NCBI GenBank assembly: GCA_017656345.1
Contig: JACDNZ010000002.1
Location: forward strand, 1 to 64,000
DNA: 64,000 nt
Direction of reading: 5' to 3'
Origin: Thermosipho sp. (in: thermotogales)
Lineage (GTDB): Bacteria > Thermotogota > Thermotogae > Thermotogales > Fervidobacteriaceae
Both the position numbers and the translations under genes were made by a program. A model generated the notes under the pieces. The model saw only the letters and a list, made by a program, of their open reading frames with translations. It made no database searches and was not told the origin of the DNA. This document shows, in pieces, positions 34,838 through 45,076 of the stretch (the first letter of the stretch is position 1; each line of letters opens with the position of its first letter).

Positions 34838-36124
34838 TCACGAAACGTATTCTACAACTTTACTTCCAACTTTAAATTGAATAGCTGTAAACACCAATAT
34901 AACAGCAAAGAGAAGATAAGCTGCGGCACTGGCTAATCCCATTCTCTGTTGTCTGTAGAAAAGGTCAAAAACATAATAAACCATTGTCAAACCACTGTTA
35001 TTATATGGCCCAGGTAAACCATCATACAAAACATATATCTGGGTAAATACTTTAAATGAACCTATTATTGACACAATAAGTAAGAAGAATGTGGTAGGTG
35101 ATAATAGAGGCCATGTAATCTTTATAAATTTCTGCCATGAATTTGCTCCATCAACTTCTGCAGCTTCATAGTACGAATTATCAATATTTTGTAATCCAGC
35201 AAGGAAAATAATTGCATCATAACCTATTTGCTTCCAAATAGAAACAATAGCAATAGTTGGTATTGTCCACCTTTCATCTTTTAACCAACTAATTGGTGAA
35301 ACATTAAACCATGATAATATGTAATTCAATAATCCAAATTGATCATCAAATATCCATTTCCATACAAGCGAAATAGCAACTACTGATGTAACAAATGGTA
35401 TAAAATATGCAGTTCTAAAGAAAATTTTAAACTTTATATTTGAATTTAACAACACAGCTACCATTAATGAAAGTGCAAGCGTAATGGGGACGGAAAGAAT
35501 AACATAATAAAAGGTATTGGACAAAGCCTTGAAAAACAAATTTTTATCTTTCGCATCTATAAAAAATGAAAAAAAGCTTCTTTCTCCTGCCATTCCACTT
35601 TCAATAAGCACATAAATTAGTATAATCATTGCTAAATTAATCCATATATGTGATTTGAAATATTTCATCTGTTCTTTTCTATAAAAGTTGAATATAAGAA
35701 CTCCCCATAACATCACTGTTATAAAAATGGATGATACTACATTAAGATAACTAAAAGTTGCAAAATATAAAACTATCACAAAAACATTTAAAAATAGCAT
35801 CTTATCTTTATTCTTTAAATATGCGGCTAAAGAGTATACAGCCATAACTATAATCAAAGAAATAGCGATGTAGCCAAGTGAATAAACTAATCCCTCCAAA
35901 AATGAATACTTTGGAGGATAGTTAAATTCGAAAATCTGTCGATAATTTTCTAGACCATTGAAATATGGTGCATTCATATTTCTAAAATCCCATTTAAAAA
36001 AACTTAAAACAAACGAAAATCCAACTGGCCAGAACACAAAAATTCCCAAAACAATAAAAGAGGGTAGTAAAAACAAGTACGCAAGTAGTGCCTCTTTTAC
36101 TCTCTTCTTTTTGGAAGCAACCAT
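34838..36124 (-). CDS. MalF-type sugar permease with extra N-terminal helices
   Basis: A permease of 428 residues, whereas typical plain MalF-type subunits have about 290. After the first helix (LLAYLFLLPSFIVLGIFVFWPVGF) come roughly four additional helices (about residues 75-185). The standard core then follows with EAA motif SYYEAAEVDGANSWQKFIKITWPLLSPTTFF. It pairs with the enlarged MalG-type protein encoded next. The ATG at 36124 follows AAGGGGTG at suitable spacing; the track GTG at 36133 sits inside that site. It directly follows hslU in the run. Confidence 0.9.
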   Translation of the reverse strand: MVASKKKRVKEALLAYLFLLPSFIVLGIFVFWPVGFSFVLSFFKWDFRNMNAPYFNGLENYRQIFEFNYPPKYSFLEGLVYSLGYIAISLIIVMAVYSLAAYLKNKDKMLFLNVFVIVLYFATFSYLNVVSSIFITVMLWGVLIFNFYRKEQMKYFKSHIWINLAMIILIYVLIESGMAGERSFFSFFIDAKDKNLFFKALSNTFYYVILSVPITLALSLMVAVLLNSNIKFKIFFRTAYFIPFVTSVVAISLVWKWIFDDQFGLLNYILSWFNVSPISWLKDERWTIPTIAIVSIWKQIGYDAIIFLAGLQNIDNSYYEAAEVDGANSWQKFIKITWPLLSPTTFFLLIVSIIGSFKVFTQIYVLYDGLPGPYNNSGLTMVYYVFDLFYRQQRMGLASAAAYLLFAVILVFTAIQFKVGSKVVEYVS

Positions 36125-36137
36125 GAGGAACACCCCT

Positions 36138-37517
36138 TTATAGAATGTATGAACTTAGATCTTCATCTTCAATAATACCTTTTAATCTATCTCTTACAAA
36201 TTGAGCATTAATCTCGATTTTTTCTTCTACTTCTGGTGCTTTGTACATTATATCTTCAAGCACCTTTTCCATTACAGTGTACAAACGCCTTGCACCAATA
36301 TTTTCAAGTTTCTGGTTTAAATTATAAGCAATTTCTGCAATTTCCTCAATTCCATCTTCAGTAAAGATCAGCTGAACTCCTTCAGTATACAACAAAGCTT
36401 GATATTGTTTTGTCAAAGCATTCTCAGGCTCTTTTAAAATTCTGACAAAATCATTTTTATTCAATGATTCAAGTTCAACCCTTATTGGAAATCTACCTTG
36501 AAGTTCAGGTATTAAATCTGTAGGCTTTGCAACATGAAATGCTCCAGCTGCTATGAAAAGTATAAAATCAGTTTTAACGGGACCATATTTGGTTGTAATA
36601 GTAGTACCTTCTACAATTGGCAATAAATCTCTTTGGACACCCTGTCTCGAAACATCCGGGCCAGTTCCTGAACTTTTTCCAGTAATCTTATCCATTTCAT
36701 CTATAAATATTATTCCCCTATTTTGAGCTAACAACAATGCTTCTTGAACCACTTCATCCATATCTATTAATTTTTCTTCTTCAAGTGGCAATAAAACCTT
36801 TTTTGCATCTGAGATTTTCATTCTTCTTCTCTTTCTCTGTTTTGGTAAAAGGTTACCGAGCATATTTGAAAGATCCATCCCCATATCTTCCATTTCAGGA
36901 AGCCCTATAAAACCAATAGGTGAACTTGAAGATTCTATTTCAATTTCTATTTCTTCATTGTCCAACTCTCCTGCTCTCAACCTTCTTCTCAATTCTTCTC
37001 TTTTTTCCATAATCTGTCTGCTATCTTCAACTTCCTGAGGTTTTTCCTGTATTCCAAAAATATTTGCAAAAGGTATTTGAGGGTTTTTCCTCTTTGACGG
37101 AACTAAAGCTTCCAAAATTCTGTTTTCAACATTTACTTTTGCTTTTTCCTCTACTTCTTTCATTTTCTTCTGTTTTACCATATTAACAGCTATTTCAACT
37201 AATTCCCTTATCATTGAATCAACATTCTTTCCAACATAACCAACTTCTGTAAATCTTGTAGCTTCAACTTTTAAAAATGGTGAACCAGAAAGTTGAGCCA
37301 GTCTTCTTGCAATTTCCGTTTTTCCAACACCGGTTGGCCCAATCATTAATATATTTTTTGGAGTAATTTCTTTTCTCCAATTTTCTGGCAATCTTTGTCT
37401 CCTTATTCTATTTCGAACTGCAACTGCTACAGCCCTTTTTGCATCCATCTGACCAACAATGTATTTATTTAATTCCTCAACTATTTCTTTCGGAGTTAAT
37501 TTGTCGAAATCTTTCAT
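36138..37517 (-). CDS. hslU: ATP-dependent protease ATPase subunit HslU (ClpY)
   Basis: An AAA+ unfoldase of 459 residues. The N-terminal segment is [17 protein letters not shown], Walker [10 protein letters not shown], the pore loop [10 protein letters not shown] and Walker [13 protein letters not shown]. The I-domain insertion lies between (KRKNPQIPF to [12 protein letters not shown]), and sensor 2 is in [19 protein letters not shown]. It normally feeds proteins to HslV. No hslV gene is adjacent: the upstream neighbour encodes an M16 peptidase. The C terminus (SSYIL) is consistent with the tail that docks into HslV. Confidence 0.96.
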   Translation of the reverse strand: MKDFDKLTPKEIVEELNKYIVGQMDAKRAVAVAVRNRIRRQRLPENWRKEITPKNILMIGPTGVGKTEIARRLAQLSGSPFLKVEATRFTEVGYVGKNVDSMIRELVEIAVNMVKQKKMKEVEEKAKVNVENRILEALVPSKRKNPQIPFANIFGIQEKPQEVEDSRQIMEKREELRRRLRAGELDNEEIEIEIESSSSPIGFIGLPEMEDMGMDLSNMLGNLLPKQRKRRRMKISDAKKVLLPLEEEKLIDMDEVVQEALLLAQNRGIIFIDEMDKITGKSSGTGPDVSRQGVQRDLLPIVEGTTITTKYGPVKTDFILFIAAGAFHVAKPTDLIPELQGRFPIRVELESLNKNDFVRILKEPENALTKQYQALLYTEGVQLIFTEDGIEEIAEIAYNLNQKLENIGARRLYTVMEKVLEDIMYKAPEVEEKIEINAQFVRDRLKGIIEDEDLSSYIL

Positions 37518-37542
37518 TATATTACCTCCCTAAAATTTTTCT

Positions 37543-38772
37543 TTAATCCCAATTCCTTGGGATCCATTCATCATTTTCAGGTGATACATAGAATAATGAC
37601 CATTTCTCATTCATAAGTTTCTCATAAACATCTATAATATCACTTTTATCAATTCCCTTTATCCTTTCTATCAATTCTAGTGGCATAATCGGTTTAACAT
37701 CATTAGAAAGATAATCAATAATCATGTTAGTAATTGTTGCAGTACTTTCGGTGGAAAGTTCTAATTTTCCAATCAATCTTTTCATTCCATAATCAAAAAG
37801 TTCATCTGTTAATTCAAAATGTTCCAATATTTCCATAAGCTGGGAATGGAAATCATCAACTTTATCAGTTGAAGTTGCTGCATATAAAGAAAACAATCCC
37901 CAATCTCTGTGGAACATATTCATAGTATATATATCATAAACCAATCCTCTTTTCTCCCTAATCTCATCAAATAAATAAGAACTCATGCCACTACTTAACA
38001 AAGTGTTGAGAACCATTGCCGAATATCTTTCATCATCCTGCAAAGAAAATCCTGGTTTTACATAAAGAAGATGGATCTGTTGAGAATTTTTTAAAACTTT
38101 TCCTTTCAATACTCCAGTTTTTACCTTTGATTTATGTTTTAAAGTTTTTAAACCACCATATAGATTCAATTCTGTTTTAATTTTCTCCAAATCTTCTTCT
38201 TCAACATAACCTACAATAATTACCTTAACATTGTATGGACTGTAAAATTCTTCATGGAATTTTTTAATATCATCTATAGATATTTTTTTTATCGTTTCTT
38301 CTTTTCCTATAACTGGCTTAGAATGTGGACCTATAATAGCATTTTCATACATTAGATCAAAAACATTACTAACAGGTTCCTCAATATGAGATAAATATTC
38401 CTGATAAATTACCTGCCTTTCAAGCTCAAGATCTTCTTTTCTTAAAAGAGGATTAAAAATTATATCTTTGAGAACTTTAAAACTTTCAAAAACGTGAAAT
38501 GATGGCACTTTAGCATAATAAACGGTATTTTCTTTGTCTGTCCAGGCATTTAAAAGTCCTCCAACAGATTCAACTTTCAATTTTAATTCTCGCATTTCAT
38601 AATTTTTGGTACCTCTAAACGATAAATGTTCAATAAAATGTGATATCCCCAAAATTTCTTCAGATTCATAAACACTTCCAACTCCAACATTAAAAGCTAT
38701 TGTAGCAGATCTTATGTTATCCATGGGATAAAAGTAAAGCTCTATCCCATTACCAAATTTAAAACATTTCAT
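37543..38772 (-). CDS. M16-family zinc peptidase
   Basis: A processing-peptidase-like protein of 409 residues with the inverted zinc motif HFIEHLSFRGT (HxxEH) near residue 45 and a downstream glutamate in ELERQVIYQEYLSHIEEP. The second half is an inactive M16 domain (SGMSSYLFDEIREKRGLVYDIYT). It is probably cytoplasmic, as no signal peptide is seen. It lies 22 bases after pnp, a neighbourhood seen in many bacteria (pnp-M16). Its natural substrate is unknown. Confidence 0.92.
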   Translation of the reverse strand: MKCFKFGNGIELYFYPMDNIRSATIAFNVGVGSVYESEEILGISHFIEHLSFRGTKNYEMRELKLKVESVGGLLNAWTDKENTVYYAKVPSFHVFESFKVLKDIIFNPLLRKEDLELERQVIYQEYLSHIEEPVSNVFDLMYENAIIGPHSKPVIGKEETIKKISIDDIKKFHEEFYSPYNVKVIIVGYVEEEDLEKIKTELNLYGGLKTLKHKSKVKTGVLKGKVLKNSQQIHLLYVKPGFSLQDDERYSAMVLNTLLSSGMSSYLFDEIREKRGLVYDIYTMNMFHRDWGLFSLYAATSTDKVDDFHSQLMEILEHFELTDELFDYGMKRLIGKLELSTESTATITNMIIDYLSNDVKPIMPLELIERIKGIDKSDIIDVYEKLMNEKWSLFYVSPENDEWIPRNWD

Positions 38773-38794
38773 ATGTTAATCTCTCCTTACTTCC

Positions 38795-40900
38795 TTATTT
38801 ATTTTCAGATTTTCCCAACTGAACTCTTCCATTTTCATCAACGTTAATAACTACAACTTTAATTAAATCACCTATTTTATATTTTTTTGTAAATACTTTT
38901 GAATCATCACCAAGTTTACTTACATGAGCAAGACCAATTTTTCCTGGTAAAAATTCAACAAACAATCCATATGGTTCTATTCTAATAATTTTTCCTTCAT
39001 ATGATTCTCCTACTTCAACATCTTTTGTGATTTGTTTGATATGTTCAACAGCTTTGTTTACTTTCTCTTGATCTTTACCATATACTGAAACTTTTCCCGT
39101 GGTATCATCTATCGAAATTTCCACATCATACTCCTTGATTATTGACTTGATTACTTTACCACCTGGTCCTATTAAATCGCCAACTTTCAAAGGATCTATT
39201 TGTATATTAACGATCAATGGTGCATATGGAGAAAGATTTTCTCTAGGTTTTTCAATTGTCTCAAACATAATATCTAAAATTTTCATTCTTGCAACTCTTG
39301 CTTGTTCTAATGCTTTTTTCAACAATTCTTCTCCAACACCTGCAACCTTACAATCCATTTGAAAAGCTGTTATACCCTGTCTTGTACCTGCTACCTTAAA
39401 GTCCATATCTCCCCAATGGTCTTCTAATCCCTGGATATCAGTTAAAATAACTGATGTATCTTCCTCAATAATTAATCCCATTGCAACACCTGCAACATGT
39501 GTTTTAATTGGAACACCCGCATCCATTAAAGCAAGCGAGCCTGAACAAACTGTCGCCATCGAAGACGAACCATTGGATTCTAAAATTTCCGAAACTACCC
39601 GAATAACGTATGGGAATTCATCTTCGGAAGGTACAACAGCCTTGAGAGCCCTTTCTGCTAGATGTCCATGCCCAATCTCTCTTCTACCAGGGCCTCTCAG
39701 AGGTTTCACTTCACCAACGGAAAATGGTGGGAAGTTATAATGTAAAATAAACTTTTTAGTTCCTTCTTCAGTTAAAGTATCAATAATTTGTTCTTCCATT
39801 GGTGCCCCAAGTGTTACTATACCAAGACTTTGGGTTTCACCACGAGTAAATAATGCAGAGCCATGAGTTCGAGGAAGCAACCCTAGCTCACAAGTAATCG
39901 GTCTTATTTCTTCTGGCTTTCTTCCATCTGCTCTTATTCCTTCATTAATTATTATCTTTCTCATTAAATCTTTTGCTTTATCATCAAATAATTCTTTTAA
40001 TAAAGTTTCCTGAACTTTTAACTCTTCCTCTTCAATTTCAAAATCAATATTTTCAAAAATCTCATTTAAAATCTCATCTCTATATTCTTTAAGTTTTGCA
40101 GATCTCTCCAATTTTTCTTTTATTAACAGCCTCTCTCTTAATTCTTCCTCTTTAAGTAAATTTTCAAATCTTTCAAGTAATACTTCATTTACTTTTGGTT
40201 CTTCAATTTCCATCTTTTCAATACTAAATTCTTTAAGTATTTCCTCTTCAAATTCTATTATCTCCTTAATAGCACTATGGGCAACCATCAATGCTTTAAC
40301 CATTTCTTCCTCGCTTATTTCTTTCGCTTCACCTTCAACCATGGTTATTGCATCTTTACTCCCTGCAACAACTATGTCTAATTTACTCTTTTCCAGTTGC
40401 TCTTCGGTTGGGAAAACTATGAATTCATCATCAACATACCCCAATCTTACTCCTGCAACAACACCATCAAATGGTATTTTTGAAAGATTCAAAGCTAAAG
40501 AAGCAGCAGTTATTCCTGCAACATCTGGTGGTGAATCATTATCTACAGACAAAACAGTTACTATCAATTGAACATCATTTCTTAAATATTTAGGAAACAA
40601 CGGCCTGATTGGTCTATCAATTAATCTTGCAGATAAAATTCCTGATTCAGTCGGTCTACCTTCTCTTTTTATAAATCCTCCGGGAATTTTTCCAGCAGCA
40701 TAAAATTTTTCCTGATACTCAACAGTTAAAGGGACAAAATCAATTCCCTCAATTACTCTATCAGAAATATTGACTGTTGCAAGAACAACACTATCTCCAA
40801 ATCTTAACCATATTGACCCCGCAGATTGTTTTGCAACTTTTCCATATTGAACTACCATTTCTCTTCCAAAAATATTCTTTTTCCATTCTTTAAAATTCAT
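38795..40900 (-). CDS. pnp: Polyribonucleotide nucleotidyltransferase
   Basis: A 701-residue 3'-5' phosphorolytic exoribonuclease. Two RNase PH domains flank an all-helical, glutamate-rich domain; [15 protein letters not shown] and the [23 protein letters not shown] segment mark the active second domain. A KH domain follows ([19 protein letters not shown]) and then an S1 domain ([33 protein letters not shown]). AGGAGGTG precedes the ATG. It degrades mRNA and polymerises tails in the cytoplasm. Confidence 0.97.
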   Translation of the reverse strand: MNFKEWKKNIFGREMVVQYGKVAKQSAGSIWLRFGDSVVLATVNISDRVIEGIDFVPLTVEYQEKFYAAGKIPGGFIKREGRPTESGILSARLIDRPIRPLFPKYLRNDVQLIVTVLSVDNDSPPDVAGITAASLALNLSKIPFDGVVAGVRLGYVDDEFIVFPTEEQLEKSKLDIVVAGSKDAITMVEGEAKEISEEEMVKALMVAHSAIKEIIEFEEEILKEFSIEKMEIEEPKVNEVLLERFENLLKEEELRERLLIKEKLERSAKLKEYRDEILNEIFENIDFEIEEEELKVQETLLKELFDDKAKDLMRKIIINEGIRADGRKPEEIRPITCELGLLPRTHGSALFTRGETQSLGIVTLGAPMEEQIIDTLTEEGTKKFILHYNFPPFSVGEVKPLRGPGRREIGHGHLAERALKAVVPSEDEFPYVIRVVSEILESNGSSSMATVCSGSLALMDAGVPIKTHVAGVAMGLIIEEDTSVILTDIQGLEDHWGDMDFKVAGTRQGITAFQMDCKVAGVGEELLKKALEQARVARMKILDIMFETIEKPRENLSPYAPLIVNIQIDPLKVGDLIGPGGKVIKSIIKEYDVEISIDDTTGKVSVYGKDQEKVNKAVEHIKQITKDVEVGESYEGKIIRIEPYGLFVEFLPGKIGLAHVSKLGDDSKVFTKKYKIGDLIKVVVINVDENGRVQLGKSENK

Positions 40901-40919
40901 AAAAACACCTCCTAAAAAA

Positions 40920-43037
40920 TTAAATCTCTACTTGTAATTCTTTTAATCCTGTCCTGGTATATATCTTCAAATTCCATGTTCTTTTTGCATGCAGATAATT
41001 TTCTCTTATCTTAATAACCGATACTTTCCCAGAATCATATACGATCTTATAGAGATTATACATACCCTTCTTATAATTATTCGTTTGGCCATCATCTTCA
41101 TAATAATATCCTATTGCCCTATCATTATATGCACTAACTATTACAGTTATATCAGATACCCTTTCATCAACATAACTCATAACTTCCTGCATAGGTAGCA
41201 TACTTCCATCAACCAAAAAATGAGGAATCTTACTCAAAGGAGCCTCAACTTCGTGCCAACCTTTTTTCAAGAATTCCAACTTATTTAAATCCAGCGATCT
41301 TTTTGGTAAATAAACCATTCTACTTTCCTGCCCGGGTTTGTAAACCGGAGCAACTATTACACTTCTTCCAAACATAAATTGATCATCAATTGAGAATGTT
41401 TTTTCATCTTTCTCAAAATGGAAAAACATTGGCGTAAGTAGTGGGATATTTTTCAAAATTCCAAACATGTACTCGGTATAAATATAAGGAATCAACTTGT
41501 ATCTGTATTCAATTATTTGTTTTAAAATTTTTTCGTATTTTCTTCCAAACATCCAAGGTTCTTGTTTTCTTGTTCCAATTGCTGAATGATTTCTAAACAT
41601 CGGGATAAAACTACCAAATTGCATAAATCTAACTAACAATTCAGCCGTAACATCTCCACCAAATCCTCCAACATCACAGCCATTATAAAAGACACCTACC
41701 AATCCCAATGACATTAGTCTACTCATTTCAAGATATATATGTTCCCACCAACTATGGTTATCCCCTGTCCACACTCCTCCGTATCTCTGTACTCCCGAAT
41801 AAGCTGATCTGGTAATTAATAACTTTCTTTTGTTTTTTTCTAATCCTTCATAAGAAGCTCTTAGCATATTCAAACCGTATGTATTCTTTACTTTATAATG
41901 CTTAGTTCCATCTAAATGAACAATTTCTTCACCTCTACCTCGTCTTCCAATTTCCCCAATAACTCCTGCTTTTATTGCAAGATTAATCCCTTCTTCTAGT
42001 TTTAGATCTTTAACCAGATTTTGAGCTTCCTTTATATCCTTTTCGGTTGCAAAAATTGAAATTTCATTCATGTCGTTCCAAAAACCATCAATACCTTCTT
42101 CGTACATTTTTCTTACTTTTTTGCCCCACCATCTTCTTACTTTTCTTTCCTTAAAATCAGGAAATCTTACTCTTCCAGGCCACACTGCCCCTTCAAAATC
42201 TTTTCCTTCATTATCCTTTAAAAAATATCTATTTTTCCCTTCTTCGAACACTTCATATCCTTCTTCCACTTTTACCCCAGGATCAATAATTGCCGAAACT
42301 TTAAATCCATCTTTATGTAATTTTTCAAGCATTTTTGAATAATTTTTAAATCTATTTTTGTCCCAGGTAAATACTTTATACTGGTCCATATAATCAATAT
42401 CTAACCATATTACATCGCAAGGAATTTTTTTTGTTCTAAATTTTTTTGCAACTTCCAAAACTTCTTTTTCAGTAAAATAACTCCATCTACTTTGTTGATA
42501 ACCAAAAGCCCATTTCGGAAAGGCTACATTTTTCCCTGTTAAATACAAATACTGTGACAGAATCTCTTTTAGCTTAGTCCCGGTAATTACATATTGTACA
42601 AAACCTTTCCCTCTTATTTTTATTTCCATTTCTCGAATACCATAGCTATCCAGATCGATCTCTAAATAACCTGGATAGTCGATAAAAATTCCATATTTTA
42701 TGTTATCACCTACAACTATGAAAAAAGGAAAACTCTTATAAAGAGGGTCGGAATTTGGGTGATGAATAAAATTATCTGTATTCCAAAAAACATATTTTTT
42801 ACCCCATCTATTAAATGGCCCAACTTTATCTCCAAATCCAAAGGCTTTTTTTCCATTAATTTTTCTTTTTAAAATTATCTCATCTTCGTTATTATTAATT
42901 ATTAAACTTTTATCTTCGAAAATTCCTTCAATTTTATATAATCCTTTTTCATTTGGCTCTAATACTACAATTTTTTTCTCAGAAATAACTGCTTCGCTTA
43001 TTACATCTGGTTCTCCGTACACTAGTTTGAAAATCAC
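40920..43037 (-). CDS. Glycoside hydrolase family 31 alpha-glucosidase
   Basis: A 705-residue enzyme. An N-terminal beta-sandwich leads to a catalytic barrel with [20 protein letters not shown], the nucleophile motif DGFWNDMNE and the acid/base region [11 protein letters not shown], then C-terminal beta domains. No signal peptide is present, so it acts on imported oligosaccharides, probably maltose-like alpha-glucosides; alpha-xyloside activity cannot be excluded. The start is GTG with AGGAGGGG upstream. It lies in the same run as the two unusual sugar permeases and could process what they import. Confidence 0.93.
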   Translation of the reverse strand: MIFKLVYGEPDVISEAVISEKKIVVLEPNEKGLYKIEGIFEDKSLIINNNEDEIILKRKINGKKAFGFGDKVGPFNRWGKKYVFWNTDNFIHHPNSDPLYKSFPFFIVVGDNIKYGIFIDYPGYLEIDLDSYGIREMEIKIRGKGFVQYVITGTKLKEILSQYLYLTGKNVAFPKWAFGYQQSRWSYFTEKEVLEVAKKFRTKKIPCDVIWLDIDYMDQYKVFTWDKNRFKNYSKMLEKLHKDGFKVSAIIDPGVKVEEGYEVFEEGKNRYFLKDNEGKDFEGAVWPGRVRFPDFKERKVRRWWGKKVRKMYEEGIDGFWNDMNEISIFATEKDIKEAQNLVKDLKLEEGINLAIKAGVIGEIGRRGRGEEIVHLDGTKHYKVKNTYGLNMLRASYEGLEKNKRKLLITRSAYSGVQRYGGVWTGDNHSWWEHIYLEMSRLMSLGLVGVFYNGCDVGGFGGDVTAELLVRFMQFGSFIPMFRNHSAIGTRKQEPWMFGRKYEKILKQIIEYRYKLIPYIYTEYMFGILKNIPLLTPMFFHFEKDEKTFSIDDQFMFGRSVIVAPVYKPGQESRMVYLPKRSLDLNKLEFLKKGWHEVEAPLSKIPHFLVDGSMLPMQEVMSYVDERVSDITVIVSAYNDRAIGYYYEDDGQTNNYKKGMYNLYKIVYDSGKVSVIKIRENYLHAKRTWNLKIYTRTGLKELQVEI

Positions 43038-43051
43038 TTCGACCCCTCCTG

Positions 43052-43885
43052 CTAAACAATTATATTATCAATTAATCTAGCTTTACCAACAAAAACAGCT
43101 AGTGCAATAATAACTTTTCTCTCAATCTTTTCAACAGGTTTCAAGTTTTCTTCGTCAACAAATTCAATATAATCAATTTTTAACAATGGATGAGTTAATA
43201 TCTCCTTCATCTTTTTCTTAATTACACTAACATCTTTTTCGCCATTTTCGATCAATTTCTTTACTTCTTGTAAAGCTTTATATAATCTTGTAGCTTCCTT
43301 TCTCTCTTCAGGTGTAAGATAAGTATTTCTGGAAGACATTGCAAGCCCATCCTTTTCTCTAACAATTGGAAGTTCCACCATTTCAACATCCATATTTAAA
43401 TCTCTTACCATTCGTTTCAATACTCTAAACTGTTGTGCATCTTTTTGTCCAAAATATGCACGAGTTGGTTTTACAATGTTAAATAATTTGGTTACAACAG
43501 TACATACACCTTTAAAATGTCCTGGACGCGATTTTCCACATAAAAATTTTGAAAGCTCAATTTCTTCGACATAAGTTGAATAATCTTCAGGATACATTTC
43601 TTCTACTTCAGGAATAAATACATAATCAACATCTAAATCTTTCAGTAAATTTATATCTCTATTTAGATCTCTGGGATAACTATTATAATCTTCATTTGGC
43701 CCAAATTGTACCGGATTTACAAATATACTTACTACAACAACATCATTTTCACTTCTTGCTTTTTTTACCAGTGAAAGATGTCCTTCATGTAAATATCCCA
43801 TTGTGGGCACAAAGCCCACAGATTTATTATTATATAATTTATTTGCTATTTCTTTCATTTCTCGTATACTTTTTATTATTTCCAT
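43052..43885 (-). CDS. panC: Pantothenate synthetase
   Basis: This enzyme joins pantoate and beta-alanine using ATP. The 277 residues show [23 protein letters not shown] (nucleotide-binding HIGH-like motif), [50 protein letters not shown] and [16 protein letters not shown]. The track start is TTG at 43903; AAAGGAGAAG precedes the ATG at 43885, which is preferred. No panB or panD gene is adjacent. Confidence 0.96.
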   Translation of the reverse strand: MEIIKSIREMKEIANKLYNNKSVGFVPTMGYLHEGHLSLVKKARSENDVVVVSIFVNPVQFGPNEDYNSYPRDLNRDINLLKDLDVDYVFIPEVEEMYPEDYSTYVEEIELSKFLCGKSRPGHFKGVCTVVTKLFNIVKPTRAYFGQKDAQQFRVLKRMVRDLNMDVEMVELPIVREKDGLAMSSRNTYLTPEERKEATRLYKALQEVKKLIENGEKDVSVIKKKMKEILTHPLLKIDYIEFVDEENLKPVEKIERKVIIALAVFVGKARLIDNIIV

Positions 43886-43899
43886 TTCAACTTCTCCTT

Positions 43900-44679
43900 T
43901 CAAACAGCATAATATTCGAAAATATCTTCAGGTCTTGTTACAGGAATTGCTCCATTTTTTATTAAATAATTGGTTCCTTCAGAATTTTCATTAAATATAC
44001 TTCCAGGTACAACAAAAACATCTTTTCCAAATTCTAAAGAATACATTGCTGTAATCATTGTCCCACTTTTTATCTTACCTTCAACTATCAAAACACCCTT
44101 CGTTAAACCAGCCACAATTCTATTTCTCATTGGAAAATACTCTTTCCTGGGAAATTCCCATGGATAATATTCACTTACCACACAACCATTTTCAATGATC
44201 TTTCTATACAATTTATAATTACTTTTCGGATAACAGACATTAATACCCGAACCAAGAACAGCTAGCGTATTTTCCAATGCATTCCAATGAGCCAGCGAAT
44301 CTACTCCATAAGCCATACCACTGACTATTGTGAATTTTTCTTTTAATTTATTTACGAAAAATGCTGTAACCTTTCTACCATATTCACTAACTTTTCGCGA
44401 ACCTACCACCGCTATTGCTTCTTTCTTTAAAAAAGAAATATTTCCTTTATAAAAAAGGAATTTCGGAGGGTTCCATATATTTTTTAAATGCTGAGGATAC
44501 TCTTCATCCCAATAAGTGATTAAATTAAACTCCTCTGAATATATACCTTTTTCAATCTTTTCAACAATTTTTTTCTTATCTTCAGTTAATTCCAAAACAC
44601 CTCTCGATGAAATTAACTCTTCTATTTGTTCAATCGAATAACCTAACTTTGCATATAAAACAATTTCAGCCTTTGTCAT
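43900..44679 (-). CDS. dprA: DprA/Smf DNA-processing protein, short form
   Basis: A 259-residue protein dominated by the Rossmann-like DprA domain: [88 protein letters not shown] and [21 protein letters not shown]. DprA loads RecA on incoming single-stranded DNA in transformation. The C-terminal winged-helix domain of longer homologues is absent, and the N-terminal SAM-like part is short. It overlaps the Fe-S protein stop by one base (TAATG). Confidence 0.93.
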   Translation of the reverse strand: MTKAEIVLYAKLGYSIEQIEELISSRGVLELTEDKKKIVEKIEKGIYSEEFNLITYWDEEYPQHLKNIWNPPKFLFYKGNISFLKKEAIAVVGSRKVSEYGRKVTAFFVNKLKEKFTIVSGMAYGVDSLAHWNALENTLAVLGSGINVCYPKSNYKLYRKIIENGCVVSEYYPWEFPRKEYFPMRNRIVAGLTKGVLIVEGKIKSGTMITAMYSLEFGKDVFVVPGSIFNENSEGTNYLIKNGAIPVTRPEDIFEYYAV

Positions 44680-44963
44680 TACTTACCATATTTATCTAAA
44701 ATTTCTTTTATTTTATCCTGAACACCAGATTTTTTACCTGGTAAACATTTATCAATCGCATCACCCTTCTTTACTATTGCGTTTGCATATCCTTCACAAC
44801 CAGGATAACCACAAGCTCCACAATTGATACCTGGTAGAATTTCTGTTATTAATTCGACTCTGGGATCAACCTCTACTTTGAATTTTTCATTACTAAATGC
44901 CAAAAAAAGTCCAAATCCGAGTCCCAATAATCCCATTAAAAGTGCTGAATATAATATTACCAC
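44679..44963 (-). CDS. Small membrane Fe-S protein like the N-terminal part of RnfB
   Basis: About 94 residues: one N-terminal membrane helix followed by a four-cysteine cluster motif GINCGACGYPGCEGYANAIVKKGDAIDKCLPG, as in the RnfB/Fe-S domain that binds a [4Fe-4S] cluster. The ferredoxin domains that follow in full RnfB are absent, and no other rnf gene is nearby. The track ATG at 44978 lacks a ribosome-binding site; a GTG at 44963 follows GGAGGTG at normal spacing and is preferred. It could pass electrons at the membrane. First gene of the long minus-strand run. Confidence 0.85.
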   Translation of the reverse strand: MVILYSALLMGLLGLGFGLFLAFSNEKFKVEVDPRVELITEILPGINCGACGYPGCEGYANAIVKKGDAIDKCLPGKKSGVQDKIKEILDKYGK

Positions 44964-45035
44964 TCCCAACACCTCCATTTAATAATTATCTCACATTTTA
45001 TTTTACCACATAAATCTGGAAATGTTAGTATTAAA

Positions 45036-45044
45036 TGGTATAAT
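45036..45044 (+). promoter_or_regulatory. Extended -10 promoter of murJ
   Basis: TGGTATAAT lies 33 bases before the murJ start in the divergent region. A weak -35-like TTAGTA is upstream. Confidence 0.5.
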
Positions 45045-45076
45045 TATTTGGAAAATACTGACAAAAAGGTGATTAA

